The notes: generated by a model from the letters alone, not told the origin. Counted from the stretch's first letter, positions 7,493 to 16,071 are shown. The stretch: DNA of 18,589 bases from Suilimivivens sp963638365 (GCA_963638365.1 CAVHRK010000067.1:1-18589); one strand, 5' to 3'. Translations and numbers: made by a program.

Positions 7493-8114
7493 GTATGCAA
7501 AATACAGTGATGAAGAACTGATTGTACAGCTCCGGGATGGAGACCATGCCATTACCGATTACATTATGGAAAAGTATAAGAATCTGGTGCGCAGTAAGGC
7601 ACAGTCGATGTATATTCTGGGTGCGGACCGGGAAGACCTGATTCAGGAGGGGATGATCGGACTTTTTAAGGCAATTCGCGATTATGATACGGGAAGGGAT
7701 GCCAGCTTTTTCACTTTTGCGGATCTGTGTGTGTCCAGGCAGATGTATACGGCGGTTCAGGCAGCAGGACGGTTGAAGAATGCACCGCTCAATTCCTATA
7801 TCTCCATTTATGCAGACTATTCCCGGCAGGAGGGCGGAGAGTCCTCGGAGGAGGTAAAGCTGATTAACAGCCTGATTTCTCCCTCCGAGAAAAATCCGGA
7901 GGAGTTGTTGATTGACCGCGAAAACGTGGAGCGCATTGAACAGATGATTGAGAAGGAATTAAGTCCTTTTGAAAAACAGGTGCTCGATCTATATCTTACC
8001 GGAATGTCCTATGGGCAGATTGCGAAGGTTCTTGGCAGGGATGATAAATCCACAGATAATGCCCTGCAGCGTGTGAAAACCAAAATCCGTAAGGAATTGA
8101 AGGGAAACAATTAA
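7482..8114 (+). CDS. sigH: RNA polymerase sigma factor SigH (sigma-70 family)
   Basis: SigH (Spo0H) is the sigma factor that in Bacillus and Clostridia directs entry into sporulation and stationary-phase gene expression. The 210 residues show region 2 at about 27-90, with the core-binding and -10 motif EDLIQEGMIGLFKAIRDYD (51-69), and region 4 with a helix-turn-helix at about 160-206 (SPFEKQVLDLYLTGMSYGQIAKVLG). I choose the ATG at 7482, with GAGGTG at 7469-7474, over the TTG at 7467. The start lies within the last codons of the SGNH gene, so translation may be coupled. Position after rlmB is as in Bacillus, except for the gene in between. No terminator is evident after it. Confidence 0.93.
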   Translation: MVNKYAKYSDEELIVQLRDGDHAITDYIMEKYKNLVRSKAQSMYILGADREDLIQEGMIGLFKAIRDYDTGRDASFFTFADLCVSRQMYTAVQAAGRLKNAPLNSYISIYADYSRQEGGESSEEVKLINSLISPSEKNPEELLIDRENVERIEQMIEKELSPFEKQVLDLYLTGMSYGQIAKVLGRDDKSTDNALQRVKTKIRKELKGNN

Positions 8115-8141
8115 ATTTTTATAAACTTTAAGAAGGGTGTA

Positions 8142-8170
8142 TTGACGAAGATTTTTGAGCGCAATATACT
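8142..8170 (+). promoter_or_regulatory. Sigma-A type promoter of the RND transporter
   Basis: TTGACG (8142-8147) and TATACT (8165-8170) are 17 bases apart. The RND start at 8223 follows after a leader of about 46 bases containing an AAAGG ribosome site near 8208-8212. Confidence 0.78.
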
Positions 8171-8222
8171 CTTTTTATTGTGACCTGATTATAAATATCT
8201 GCCAAAGAAAGGCGAAAGAAGA

Positions 8223-11200
8223 ATGTTTGGAAAATTTAGTGTAAAGAAACCGTATACTGTTCTGGTGGCAGTAGTGCTTGTGATTGTTTTGGGAATTGTG
8301 TCATTTACCAAGATGACTTCGGATCTGCTGCCGAACATCAGCTTTCCTTATGTACTTGTGATGACAACTTATCCGGGGGCGAGCCCGGAGACGGTAGAAA
8401 TGGTTGTGACAAAGCCTGTGGAGTCTTCCATGGCTACCGTAAGTAATATTGAAGAAATCAGTTCTATTTCGAGTGAAAATTATTCGATGGTGATTCTGCA
8501 GTTTGCCCAGTCGGCAGATATGAATGCCGTTTCTTTGGAGATTCGTGAAAATCTGGATCAGATCAAGAGCTACTGGGATGATTCCGTCGGGAATCCGATT
8601 ATTATGAAAATGAATCCGGATATGCTGCCGGTTATGATCGCGGCAGTTGGTGGAAAGGATATGTCCGCGGCAGAAATTACGGATCTGACAAACAATACCA
8701 TTATTCCGGAGCTTGAAAGTATTGAAGGAGTAGCTTCCGTAAGCGGAATGGGACTTCTGGAAGAGAGTGTGAATGTTATTATCCGTCAGGAAAAGATCGA
8801 TGCGATCAATGAGCAGGTGTTTGGCTCCATTGATAAAGAAATTGATGAAAATCTGGCAGACTTGGAGGAAAACAAGCAGGATATTTATGACGGACAGGCA
8901 GAACTGGAAAATGCGAAGAAGGAGCTGGCAGATTCTGAAGCAGAGCTTGCCGAAAAGCAGCAGGAATTGAATGATTCCAGGGTAGAACTTGAAAATTCGA
9001 AAAAAGAACTTGCGGATGGACGGAATGAACTGGCTGATAAAAAGAGCCAGTTGGAAAGTGGAAAAACCGAACTAAACAGTAAAAAGGATGCAACCACGAA
9101 ACAGCTTGCCGAAGCAGAAACGCAGCTTCTTACTGCAAAGGCGGATGCCGAGGCGGCAAAGACACACTTACAACTTGAAATCCAGACCGCAGAAGCTACG
9201 GTGAAGGGGCTGGATAGCGGTATCGAGCAGGCACAGACCGGAGTGCAGGCGATTGAACAGGCAATTACGGCGGTGGATGGGATTACAGGTGCTATCACGG
9301 CAATTGATAATATGGGAGATTTATCAATAACCTTTGGAAATCTTACAGAGGAGCAGAAGGAGAGCGTCAGTCAGATATGTATTTCTGTAGGAATACCTGT
9401 TCCGACCGCTGACACAACCATGGGAGATATTAAGGCTTCTCTAAGTCAGGTAAAAGCAGAAATCCTTAGTCGCGCAGGTGCAAATGATGTAGGTGAATTA
9501 CAAACTAAAAAGTCCGAACTGCAAAGCACCATTGCTGACCTCGAGTCCCAGAAGGCCATGGCAGCAGCACCCATCGACCAGTATAAGTCCGCGCTTTCTG
9601 AAATCGAAGGAAACATCAGTAAACTGGACAGTGCATTAACGGAATTATATAAGGGCAACTTACAGGCAGCGATTGAGTTTGCCAATGCACAGACCACAAT
9701 CAGCTTAGGAGAAATGCAGATTGCTTCCGCAGAGTCCCAGTTAGATTCCGCGCAGAAGCAGCTTGAATCCGGGGAAGAACAGCTGAAGTCCGGACAGGAA
9801 CAGCTGGATGCCGGAGCCGATCAGATTAAGGATGGCTACGACCAGATCAATGACAGTGCGGAACAGCTTGCGGATGCTCTGCAGCAGATTCTGGATGGTG
9901 AGGAGCAGATCGAGGAAGCAAGGGAAGATGCATACGACCAGGCAGATATGAATGGTATTCTTACAGTGGCTACAGTGGAACAGCTTCTGGCAGCACAGAA
10001 CTTCTCGATGCCTGCCGGATACGTTACGGAGGATGGAATTTCTTACCTGATCCGTGTAGGGGATAAGCCGGATACCGTAGAAGAGTTAAAGGCCATGCCG
10101 ATCTTAAATGTGGATATGGATGGCGTGGATGTGATTACGCTGGGAGATGTTGCTGATGTCTTTATGACAGACAATTCTGCGGACATTTACACGAATGTCA
10201 ATGGAGAGCCGGGGATTCTTTTAACCATGCAGAAGCAGACCGGTTATTCAACCGGAGAAGTATCCGACAAGATCCTCGCCAGGTTTGACGACCTGTTAGA
10301 GCAGAACGATGGATTGATGCTCATTACCCTTATGGATCAGGGAATTTATATTGATATGGTGACCGATTCCATCTTTAACAATATTATTTTCGGAGCAGGA
10401 CTTGCCATCATTATTCTGCTGCTGTTCCTAAGGGATATCCGTCCGACCGCGGTGATTGCATGTTCTATTCCGATCAGTATTGTGGCGGCGGTAGTCTGCA
10501 TGTATTTCAGCGGTGTGACACTGAATGTCATTTCCCTTTCCGGACTGGCGCTGGGCATCGGTATGCTTGTAGATAACTCCATCGTGGTAATTGAAAATAT
10601 ATATCGGTTGCGGAGCGAAGGGGCTTCGGTAAAGGAAGCAGCCATTGAAGGAACAAGGGAAGTTGCAGGTGCGATTGCTGCATCAACTCTGACAACCGTC
10701 TGTGTCTTCCTTCCGATTGTCTTTACCGAAGGAATCACACGGCAGTTGTTCGTGGATATGGGCCTGACGATTGGGTATTCCCTTGGCGCGAGTCTCCTCG
10801 TGGCACTTACCGTAGTTCCGGCAATGTCTTCCAGGATTCTGGTGAAAACAAAGGAACAGAAGGAGAGCCGGTTCTTTAACGGACTGATCAATGGTTATGG
10901 GAAGGTCCTTGACTGGTCCTTAAAGCATAAAGCAGTGATCTTTGTCGGAGTTTTGGTGCTGCTCATAGCAAGCGCACTGGCTTCGCTTTCCAAAGGAACG
11001 GCGTTCATGCCTTCCATGGAAAGTACACAGATGACCATCACCTTAGAGCTTCCGGATACGACTCCGTTAAGTGAAACTGCAGAGGTAACGGACCGGGTAG
11101 TGGAGATCTTAAGAAATATGGAAGACGTTGAGGATGTGGGAGCGATGGCAAGCACATCTACGATGGGATCACTGGTGGGAGGATCGGATAACAGTTCGAC

Positions 11201-12461
11201 ACACGAAACCAGCATCTATCTGACTACGGTAGAGAAGCCGAAATTAAATAATAAAGAGCTTTCCAATGCAATTGAGGAGCAGACTGCACAGCTCTGTGAA
11301 GAGGCAGGAGCGGAATTAAGTATTGAAACTTCGATGATGGATATGAGTGCACTTGGAGGCGATGGCATTTCCATTCAGATACGGGGACGGGATCTGGATA
11401 CTTTACAGCAGGTAGCCAAAGAAGTAGCTGCCATTGTGGAAGATACGGAAGGAACAACGGATGTTTCCGACGGCTTGGAGGAAGCAACCGGTGAGATGCG
11501 GATTCTCATTGACCGTGATAAGGCTATGGATCAGGGACTCACGGTAGCTGAGGTTTACCAGCAGATCGCAGCGAAACTGCAGGAATCCTCCAGTGCGACA
11601 ACCTTTGAAACAACGGCGAAGGAATATGAAGTTTATGTAAAAAATGCCAATGACCTGGCACTTACCCGGAAGCTGGTTCAGGAGCTTGTCATTGAGAAGA
11701 CAGATAAAGACAATAAGAAAGTGGAAATTCCGCTTAAGGATATTGCCACGTTTGAGGATACCATTTCTCCGAAATCGGTAAGAAGAGCGGACCAGAACCG
11801 TTATATTGCGGTATCGGCTTCCATTGCAGATGGATACAATGTGGGTCTGGTATCCCGTGAACTGGAACGGAATCTGGCAGATTATGAAGTACCGGAAGGG
11901 TATTCTCTCGTGATGGAGGGTGAAAATGAGATGATTATGGATGCCATGCAGCAGTTGATGCTCATGCTGCTTCTGGCGGTCATTTTCATGTATCTGATTA
12001 TGGTAGCCCAGTTCCAGTCCCTGAAATCTCCGTTTATCATTATGTTTACGATTCCGTTGGCATTTACGGGCGGTTTCTTAGGGCTGTTCCTTGGAAACTG
12101 TGAGGTCAGTGTCGTTGCAGTCATCGGTTTTGTCATGCTGGCCGGTATTATCGTAAATAACGGTATTGTGATTGTGGATTATATGAACCAGCTGATTGCA
12201 CAGGGAATGGAAAAGCATGAGGCGATCTTACAGGCAGGTAAAACGAGACTTCGTCCGGTACTGATGACGGCGCTAACGACGATTCTGGGACTGTTACCGA
12301 TGGTGTTTGGTACGGATATGGGAGCAGCGATGGGCAAGCCGATGGCGATTGTTACGGTAGGAGGTCTGCTTTACGGTACATTGCTGACATTGCTTGTGGT
12401 TCCCTGTATTTATGATCTGATGAACCGTAGCAAGAAGAGTAAGAGCATGGAGCAGGAATAA
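8223..12461 (+). CDS. RND-superfamily efflux permease (HAE/AcrB-like) with large coiled-coil insert
   Basis: This 1412-residue protein has the RND repeat layout: TM1 at about 12-32, a large external loop, TM2-6, TM7 at about 900-920, a second loop, and TM8-12 to the C-terminus. Early PGASPETVEMVVTKPVE and the TM4 motif GLALGIGMLVDNSIVVIENIYR with Asp784 (proton relay) are typical. In TM10 the Lys of AcrB is absent; the segment is AGIIVNNGIVIVD (Asn1312-Asn1313). AcrB-type proteins have about 1030-1050 residues; the excess is an insert at about 197-573 made of heptad-like Glu/Leu/Lys repeats, placed in the first loop between DKIDAI-like and TVEQLLAAQN segments. It probably exports lipophilic compounds. 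No membrane-fusion protein gene is next to it. Confidence 0.92.
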   Translation: MFGKFSVKKPYTVLVAVVLVIVLGIVSFTKMTSDLLPNISFPYVLVMTTYPGASPETVEMVVTKPVESSMATVSNIEEISSISSENYSMVILQFAQSADMNAVSLEIRENLDQIKSYWDDSVGNPIIMKMNPDMLPVMIAAVGGKDMSAAEITDLTNNTIIPELESIEGVASVSGMGLLEESVNVIIRQEKIDAINEQVFGSIDKEIDENLADLEENKQDIYDGQAELENAKKELADSEAELAEKQQELNDSRVELENSKKELADGRNELADKKSQLESGKTELNSKKDATTKQLAEAETQLLTAKADAEAAKTHLQLEIQTAEATVKGLDSGIEQAQTGVQAIEQAITAVDGITGAITAIDNMGDLSITFGNLTEEQKESVSQICISVGIPVPTADTTMGDIKASLSQVKAEILSRAGANDVGELQTKKSELQSTIADLESQKAMAAAPIDQYKSALSEIEGNISKLDSALTELYKGNLQAAIEFANAQTTISLGEMQIASAESQLDSAQKQLESGEEQLKSGQEQLDAGADQIKDGYDQINDSAEQLADALQQILDGEEQIEEAREDAYDQADMNGILTVATVEQLLAAQNFSMPAGYVTEDGISYLIRVGDKPDTVEELKAMPILNVDMDGVDVITLGDVADVFMTDNSADIYTNVNGEPGILLTMQKQTGYSTGEVSDKILARFDDLLEQNDGLMLITLMDQGIYIDMVTDSIFNNIIFGAGLAIIILLLFLRDIRPTAVIACSIPISIVAAVVCMYFSGVTLNVISLSGLALGIGMLVDNSIVVIENIYRLRSEGASVKEAAIEGTREVAGAIAASTLTTVCVFLPIVFTEGITRQLFVDMGLTIGYSLGASLLVALTVVPAMSSRILVKTKEQKESRFFNGLINGYGKVLDWSLKHKAVIFVGVLVLLIASALASLSKGTAFMPSMESTQMTITLELPDTTPLSETAEVTDRVVEILRNMEDVEDVGAMASTSTMGSLVGGSDNSSTHETSIYLTTVEKPKLNNKELSNAIEEQTAQLCEEAGAELSIETSMMDMSALGGDGISIQIRGRDLDTLQQVAKEVAAIVEDTEGTTDVSDGLEEATGEMRILIDRDKAMDQGLTVAEVYQQIAAKLQESSSATTFETTAKEYEVYVKNANDLALTRKLVQELVIEKTDKDNKKVEIPLKDIATFEDTISPKSVRRADQNRYIAVSASIADGYNVGLVSRELERNLADYEVPEGYSLVMEGENEMIMDAMQQLMLMLLLAVIFMYLIMVAQFQSLKSPFIIMFTIPLAFTGGFLGLFLGNCEVSVVAVIGFVMLAGIIVNNGIVIVDYMNQLIAQGMEKHEAILQAGKTRLRPVLMTALTTILGLLPMVFGTDMGAAMGKPMAIVTVGGLLYGTLLTLLVVPCIYDLMNRSKKSKSMEQE
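8811..9941 (+). other. Coiled-coil insert within the RND permease (domain)
   Basis: Residues about 197-573 are rich in Glu, Leu, Lys, Gln and Asp, with recurring phrases such as ENAKKELADSEAELAEKQQEL and, at the far end, LESGEEQLKSGQEQLDAG. Two helical arms flank a less regular middle (about 350-480). The pattern suggests an antiparallel coiled-coil hairpin outside the membrane, similar in style to YhgE/Pip proteins. Confidence 0.75.
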
Positions 12462-12537
12462 GCTTAACAGACAGCGGGAAGAAAAGTAAAAGCAAATAGA
12501 AGGAATAAGATCAGCAGATCGACAGAGGGGGGAACAA

Positions 12538-14739
12538 ATGCAGACGCAGAAAAATAATCCTAAGATTATGGATGCAATGAAGCAGTATCACATTCTCTGG
12601 GACAGCCAGAGTAAGGATGCCGGCGAGTGTATGCCGTTAGGCGGCAGAGACATCGGCTGTAACGTCTGGGTGGAAAACAATGTCTTGTATTTTTATATGG
12701 CGCAGAGCGGGGCTTTGGATGAAAAAGGCAATATGATCAAGGCAGGGCGGTGTGCCGTTACCATGAAGCCCAATCCGTTCCGGGATTCTTTTTCACAGGA
12801 ATTACGGCTTACGACCGGCGATATCCGGATTCTTGGCAAAGCCGGTGGTGTGGAAACCGAGATTCTTTTGTGGGTGGATGTCTTTGAAGGTATGATCCAT
12901 GTGGAGATCCGTTCGGATGTGGAGCATGAGGTCGTGTGCAGCTATCAGAACTGGCGTCAGGAGGAGTTTTCCTGCCAATACCATGATGAAATCAGGACGC
13001 AGGGAAACGGGCTTTTGTTTTATCATCAGAACCAGTGCTCTGAGGTGTTTGACGAACGGATTGCAGAAGAAGGACTTGACTCGATCCGGACGCTTTTTCC
13101 GGATGTGCAGAAAAACCGGATTTCCGGTGGAATGCTGGGTGCGGAAGGATTGCAATATACAGGAATTACGAGGGAAGCTTATGCAGGGCTTCCCTGTAAG
13201 TCGTATCAGCTCTCCGGAAAAGTGAAGCGGACAGATTTGCGGATTCTGCTGCGTGTAGCAAGTCCGGTTACGGAAAAGGACTATGTGCAGGAGCTTACAA
13301 AATGCTTCGAAGAGAGCAGCAGGGGAGAACAGAAGAAGCGCCGGAGCGGGGACTGGTGGAAACAGTTCTGGAACCGGAGTTATATTTTTATCAACCGGCA
13401 GAAGGCAGATCCCAATGACAAAGACTGGCAGATGGGACGGAATTATCAGTTGTTCCGCTACATGCTGGCATGCAATGCGTATGGAGAGTATCCGACGAAG
13501 TTTAATGGTGGATTGTTTACGATTGATCCGGCCCTGTGGGGAAGCCGGAGAGATGCTAAGACGCCCGATGAGAGGGACTGGGGTGGAATCGAGTTTACCG
13601 CACAGAATCAGCGGCATTTATACTGGCCGATGCTTAAAAGCGGTGACTTTGACATGATGAAACCGCAGTTTGAATTTTACTTCCGGATTCTGGAATCTGC
13701 GATTGCAAGGACCAGTCATTTCTTTGGAACAAAGGATGCAGCCTGCATTCCGGAACAGGTCGATGCGAATGGCTTATCTGCCTATTATGGAAAGGATGGA
13801 CTGGATTATCCGATCTATGTGCGCTATCACTATGCTACCAGTCTGGAATTTTCCTATATGATGTTAAAATATATCGAAGCCACAGGAGAAACGGACACGG
13901 AACGGTATCTAGCCTTTATCGATGCGATTTTGAACTATTACGATCAGGCTTACGCGGAGAAGGATTCGAAAGGGAAACGGATTATTTTTCCTTCCACGGC
14001 ACAGGAGACCTATCATAAGGCAGAGAATATTGATATCAGTGAAGACCGGGAAATCAATTATCATCCGGAGGAGGTTGCGGTTACGAATCCGGCAGATCTT
14101 ATTTATGCCCTGCGCGCGGTTATCAAAAAGCTTACAGAACTTCATCTGGGGAATCGTAAACAGCAGGAAAAGTGGCAGAAGCTGCTGCTGGAGCTGCCCG
14201 AAGTGCCTCTTGAGGTAAAGAAGGGACATACGGTGATTGCGCCCTGTGAAGAGCCAAAAAACTATGTGAAGATCAATTGTGAGTTTCCGCAGTTATACGG
14301 ATGCTTTCCTTATCAGGAGATCGGGATTGCCGGAGAGGCAGCAAAGGATCTGTCACTTGGACGGGACACCTATTATTATGCCTGGGATTCCGAAGATCAG
14401 TTGAATTATGAAGGCTGGATGTACAGTGGAATCTGTGCTGCCAGACTGGGGCTTACACAGGAAGCCTATGCTTTTATGCAGAAGAAGCTTGCAGATGCAC
14501 CAAAGCGCTTTCCAGCGTTCTGGGGACCGGGGTTTGATTACACACCGGACCATAACTGGGGTGGAACCGGCATGACCGGCTTGCAGGAGATGCTGTTACA
14601 GAGTCTGGAAGGACAACTTTACCTGCTTCCGGCATGGCCGAAGGATGTGGATGTGGAATTCAAACTCTGGATCGAAGAGGGTGCGTATGTCGAGTGTGAG
14701 TATGTGGATGGAAAGCTGACCTATCAGTTACGTAAATAA
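12538..14739 (+). CDS. DUF5703-like putative glycoside hydrolase (six-hairpin type)
   Basis: The 733-residue protein has no signal peptide or membrane segment, so it is probably cytoplasmic. Its N-terminal part (about 10-130: MPLGGRDIGCNVWVENN, LYFYMAQSGALDEKG, RQ/SQELRL) resembles the DUF5703 N-terminal beta-sandwich; the rest (about 290-690: KFNGGLFTIDPALWG, RDWGGIEFTAQNQRHLYWPMLKSGD, GPGFDYTPDHNWGGTGMTGLQEMLLQS) resembles an alpha/alpha six-hairpin glycosidase as in GH95-type enzymes. Substrate and catalytic residues cannot be assigned with confidence. A strong AGAGGGGGG site precedes the ATG. It follows the RND gene by 76 bases without a visible terminator, so it may be co-transcribed. 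The family name is from memory of motif style. Confidence 0.78.
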   Translation: MQTQKNNPKIMDAMKQYHILWDSQSKDAGECMPLGGRDIGCNVWVENNVLYFYMAQSGALDEKGNMIKAGRCAVTMKPNPFRDSFSQELRLTTGDIRILGKAGGVETEILLWVDVFEGMIHVEIRSDVEHEVVCSYQNWRQEEFSCQYHDEIRTQGNGLLFYHQNQCSEVFDERIAEEGLDSIRTLFPDVQKNRISGGMLGAEGLQYTGITREAYAGLPCKSYQLSGKVKRTDLRILLRVASPVTEKDYVQELTKCFEESSRGEQKKRRSGDWWKQFWNRSYIFINRQKADPNDKDWQMGRNYQLFRYMLACNAYGEYPTKFNGGLFTIDPALWGSRRDAKTPDERDWGGIEFTAQNQRHLYWPMLKSGDFDMMKPQFEFYFRILESAIARTSHFFGTKDAACIPEQVDANGLSAYYGKDGLDYPIYVRYHYATSLEFSYMMLKYIEATGETDTERYLAFIDAILNYYDQAYAEKDSKGKRIIFPSTAQETYHKAENIDISEDREINYHPEEVAVTNPADLIYALRAVIKKLTELHLGNRKQQEKWQKLLLELPEVPLEVKKGHTVIAPCEEPKNYVKINCEFPQLYGCFPYQEIGIAGEAAKDLSLGRDTYYYAWDSEDQLNYEGWMYSGICAARLGLTQEAYAFMQKKLADAPKRFPAFWGPGFDYTPDHNWGGTGMTGLQEMLLQSLEGQLYLLPAWPKDVDVEFKLWIEEGAYVECEYVDGKLTYQLRK

Positions 14740-14762
14740 ATACACATTAGGAAGACAGTAAA

Positions 14763-15233
14763 ATGAATGATCAAAATACTGACATTAAGAGTTTAGCACA
14801 TACGAAATGGAACTGTAAATATCATGTGTGTTTGCGTCGAAGTATCGAAGGAAAGTTTTTTAAAATGAGAAGAGAGAGGACAACAGAGAAATAATTAAGA
14901 ACATTATGTCAATGGAAAGGTGTAGAGATTATTGAAGGAGAAATCTGTCCAGATCATATACATCTTTTGCTAAGTATCCTGCCTAAAATGAGCGTTTTGG
15001 GATTTATAGGATATCTAAAAGGGAAAAGCAGTTTTATAATATTTCAAAGACATGGAAATATGAAATTTGCATACCGAAATCGCGAATTTTGGCGTAAGGT
15101 GTACTATGTGGATACCGTAGGGAGAAACACTGCAGCAATAAAAAGTTACATAGCCAACCAACTTAAGCAGGATCAAGAAATGGATCAATTGAGTTTGTTT
15201 GATCCAAGAGACCCGTTTACGGGTAGCAAGTAA
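14763..15233 (+). pseudogene. tnpA: Decayed IS200/IS605-type transposase TnpA
   Basis: The pieces together encode an IS200-type Y1/HUH transposase: SLAHTKWNCKYH, then in other frames VFASKYRRKVF, TLCQWKGVEIIEGE, CPDHIHLLL, GYLKGKSS, FAYRNREFW and YYVDTVGRN, ending QLSLFDPRDPFTGSK. Three lesions are visible: a one-base loss near 14826-14830, a stop TAA at 14861-14863 in the restored frame, and a further frameshift near 14893-14901. The HUH histidines (codons at 14955 and 14961) and the likely catalytic Tyr (15102-15107) survive. No full-length product can be made. It begins 23 bases behind the DUF5703-like gene. Confidence 0.88.
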
Positions 15234-15292
15234 ATCTGTGCGTGGCTGGCAGGCCAATAGAAAAGCACATTTGTGCTAGGCTAGTAGTATCA

Positions 15293-15303
15293 GGGCTATG
15301 CCC
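15293..15303 (+). repeat. Small hairpin in the IS right end
   Basis: GGGC (15293-15296), loop TAT, GCCC (15300-15303). It shares the apex GCTATGC with the next hairpin. It is a candidate transposase recognition hairpin. Confidence 0.5.
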
Positions 15304-15305
15304 GA

Positions 15306-15334
15306 AAAAGAAAAACCACCCGCTATGCGGGTGG
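15306..15334 (-). terminator. Hairpin serving as hicAB terminator (and IS end)
   Basis: CCACCCGC (15316-15323) and GCGGGTGG (15327-15334) form a perfect 8-bp stem with loop TAT. On the minus strand it is followed by TTTTTCTTTTT, making a strong intrinsic terminator only nine bases past the hicB stop. On the plus strand it lies at the presumed end of the IS remnant. Confidence 0.8.
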
Positions 15335-15342
15335 ATCATTAT

Positions 15343-15747
15343 TTACCGATTACCAACCTTTTGGATCAAGGCATCCTGCAGCACCTGAGAGAAGTTGATG
15401 TTCATAGCCATAGCGGTTTCGTTAAGCCATTCTGGAATGGTAAGAGTCTTTTTCACAGCTTTGTTATTAAAGCGTTTCCGGTATTCCATGGTATCACAGG
15501 CTACAGAATTGACGAATTCTCCATCATTAAGTTTCAGATCTTCCATTTTGGAAGGGGCAGGAATCTTACGGCCATCGCTTTCATAGCCGTAGAGTATCAG
15601 TGCAAGTGCATCCTCAGCCATAAATAAAGCATCGGCCATATCATCACCGCAGGTAAAGCAGCCTTCCAGATCGGGAAAGACTACAGAAAAACCTCCATCT
15701 TCTTCGGGGGTAAAAATAGCAGGATAAGCATATTTCGTTGACATCAT
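15343..15747 (-). CDS. hicB: HicB-family antitoxin
   Basis: HicB neutralises HicA and represses the operon. The 134 residues show the HicB N-terminal fold (YPAIFTPEEDGGFSVVFPDLEGCFTCGDDMADALFMAEDAL, about 7-48) and a C-terminal ribbon-helix-helix DNA-binding segment (KKTLTIPEWLNETAMAMNINFSQVLQDAL, about 98-128). AAAGGAG lies just upstream of the first ATG of an ATGATG pair. It lies downstream of hicA in the same direction with 44 bases between, the usual toxin-first order. The unit ends at the hairpin 15316-15334. Confidence 0.92.
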   Translation of the reverse strand: MMSTKYAYPAIFTPEEDGGFSVVFPDLEGCFTCGDDMADALFMAEDALALILYGYESDGRKIPAPSKMEDLKLNDGEFVNSVACDTMEYRKRFNNKAVKKTLTIPEWLNETAMAMNINFSQVLQDALIQKVGNR

Positions 15748-15791
15748 AAATGACTCCTTTCTTTATACTATATAAATGAGTGGAAGGGGAT

Positions 15792-15974
15792 TTATTCAAT
15801 CCCCGCACTCTTTAGTATGGACCTTACTGTTCCGGGCGCTATCTCACTTTTGTGTCGCGGCACTGCAAATTGTTGATTGGTAATAGGACTGAACCAGATA
15901 TCGTGATTGCTTCCGTGTCGTAGAAGATAACAGCCGTGGCTTTTCAGGATCTTTAGTAATTCACTGTTTTTCAT
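15792..15974 (-). CDS. hicA: HicA-family mRNA interferase toxin
   Basis: HicA is a small ribosome-independent mRNA endonuclease with a dsRBD-like fold. The 60 residues match the family: MKNSELLKILKSHGCYLLRHGSNHDIWF with the conserved catalytic His24, then FAVPRHKSEIAPGTVRSILKSAGI. It appears intact. AGGAGG lies just upstream of the ATG, and a consensus promoter lies at 15994-16022. With hicB downstream it forms a complete type II toxin-antitoxin pair. Confidence 0.94.
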   Translation of the reverse strand: MKNSELLKILKSHGCYLLRHGSNHDIWFSPITNQQFAVPRHKSEIAPGTVRSILKSAGIE

Positions 15975-15993
15975 GGCACCTCCTTATGGTTAT

Positions 15994-16022
15994 ATAATAG
16001 CACGTATAAGCACGTATGTCAA
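15994..16022 (-). promoter_or_regulatory. hicAB promoter
   Basis: On the minus strand a perfect -35 TTGACA (16022-16017) and TATTAT (15999-15994) are separated by exactly 17 bases. The spacer holds two copies of the 8-bp repeat ATACGTGC, so the promoter and presumed operators overlap. Confidence 0.82.
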
Positions 16023-16047
16023 TATAAAAATACATATTTACACGTAT
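16000..16047. repeat. Three phased 8-bp repeats, probable HicB operator
   Basis: On the plus strand GCACGTAT occurs at 16000-16007 and 16010-16017, and ACACGTAT at 16040-16047. The starts are 10 and 30 bases apart, whole turns of the helix. Two copies lie in the promoter spacer and one upstream of the -35 box. Binding by the ribbon-helix-helix domain of HicB is an inference. Confidence 0.6.
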
Positions 16048-16071
16048 TATATGCAGAATGGATATATAAAA

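Larger units (their letters stand above)
14763..15334 (+). mobile_element. Remnant of an IS200/IS605-family element
   Basis: The dead tnpA is followed by a non-coding right end with three small hairpins at 15264-15277, 15293-15303 and 15316-15334. This family ends in subterminal hairpins rather than inverted repeats. I see no matching hairpin left of tnpA, so the left end is probably lost or cannot be recognised, and the exact boundaries are uncertain. Confidence 0.65.

Noticed and set aside
7037..7552. Minus-strand ORF opposite the repeats of the SGNH gene
   Set aside because: The Ile/Phe/Cys-rich repetitive product is simply the complement of the acidic repeats and crosses into sigH.
12802..13617. 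271-codon minus-strand ORF opposite the DUF5703-like gene
   Set aside because: The composition is that of a codon shadow; no motif or ribosome site is seen, and the plus-strand protein shows family motifs across the same bases.
15316..15334. Short palindromic hairpins considered as a CRISPR repeat or integron site
   Set aside because: There is no regular array of repeats and spacers; the hairpins fit an IS200/IS605 end and a terminator.
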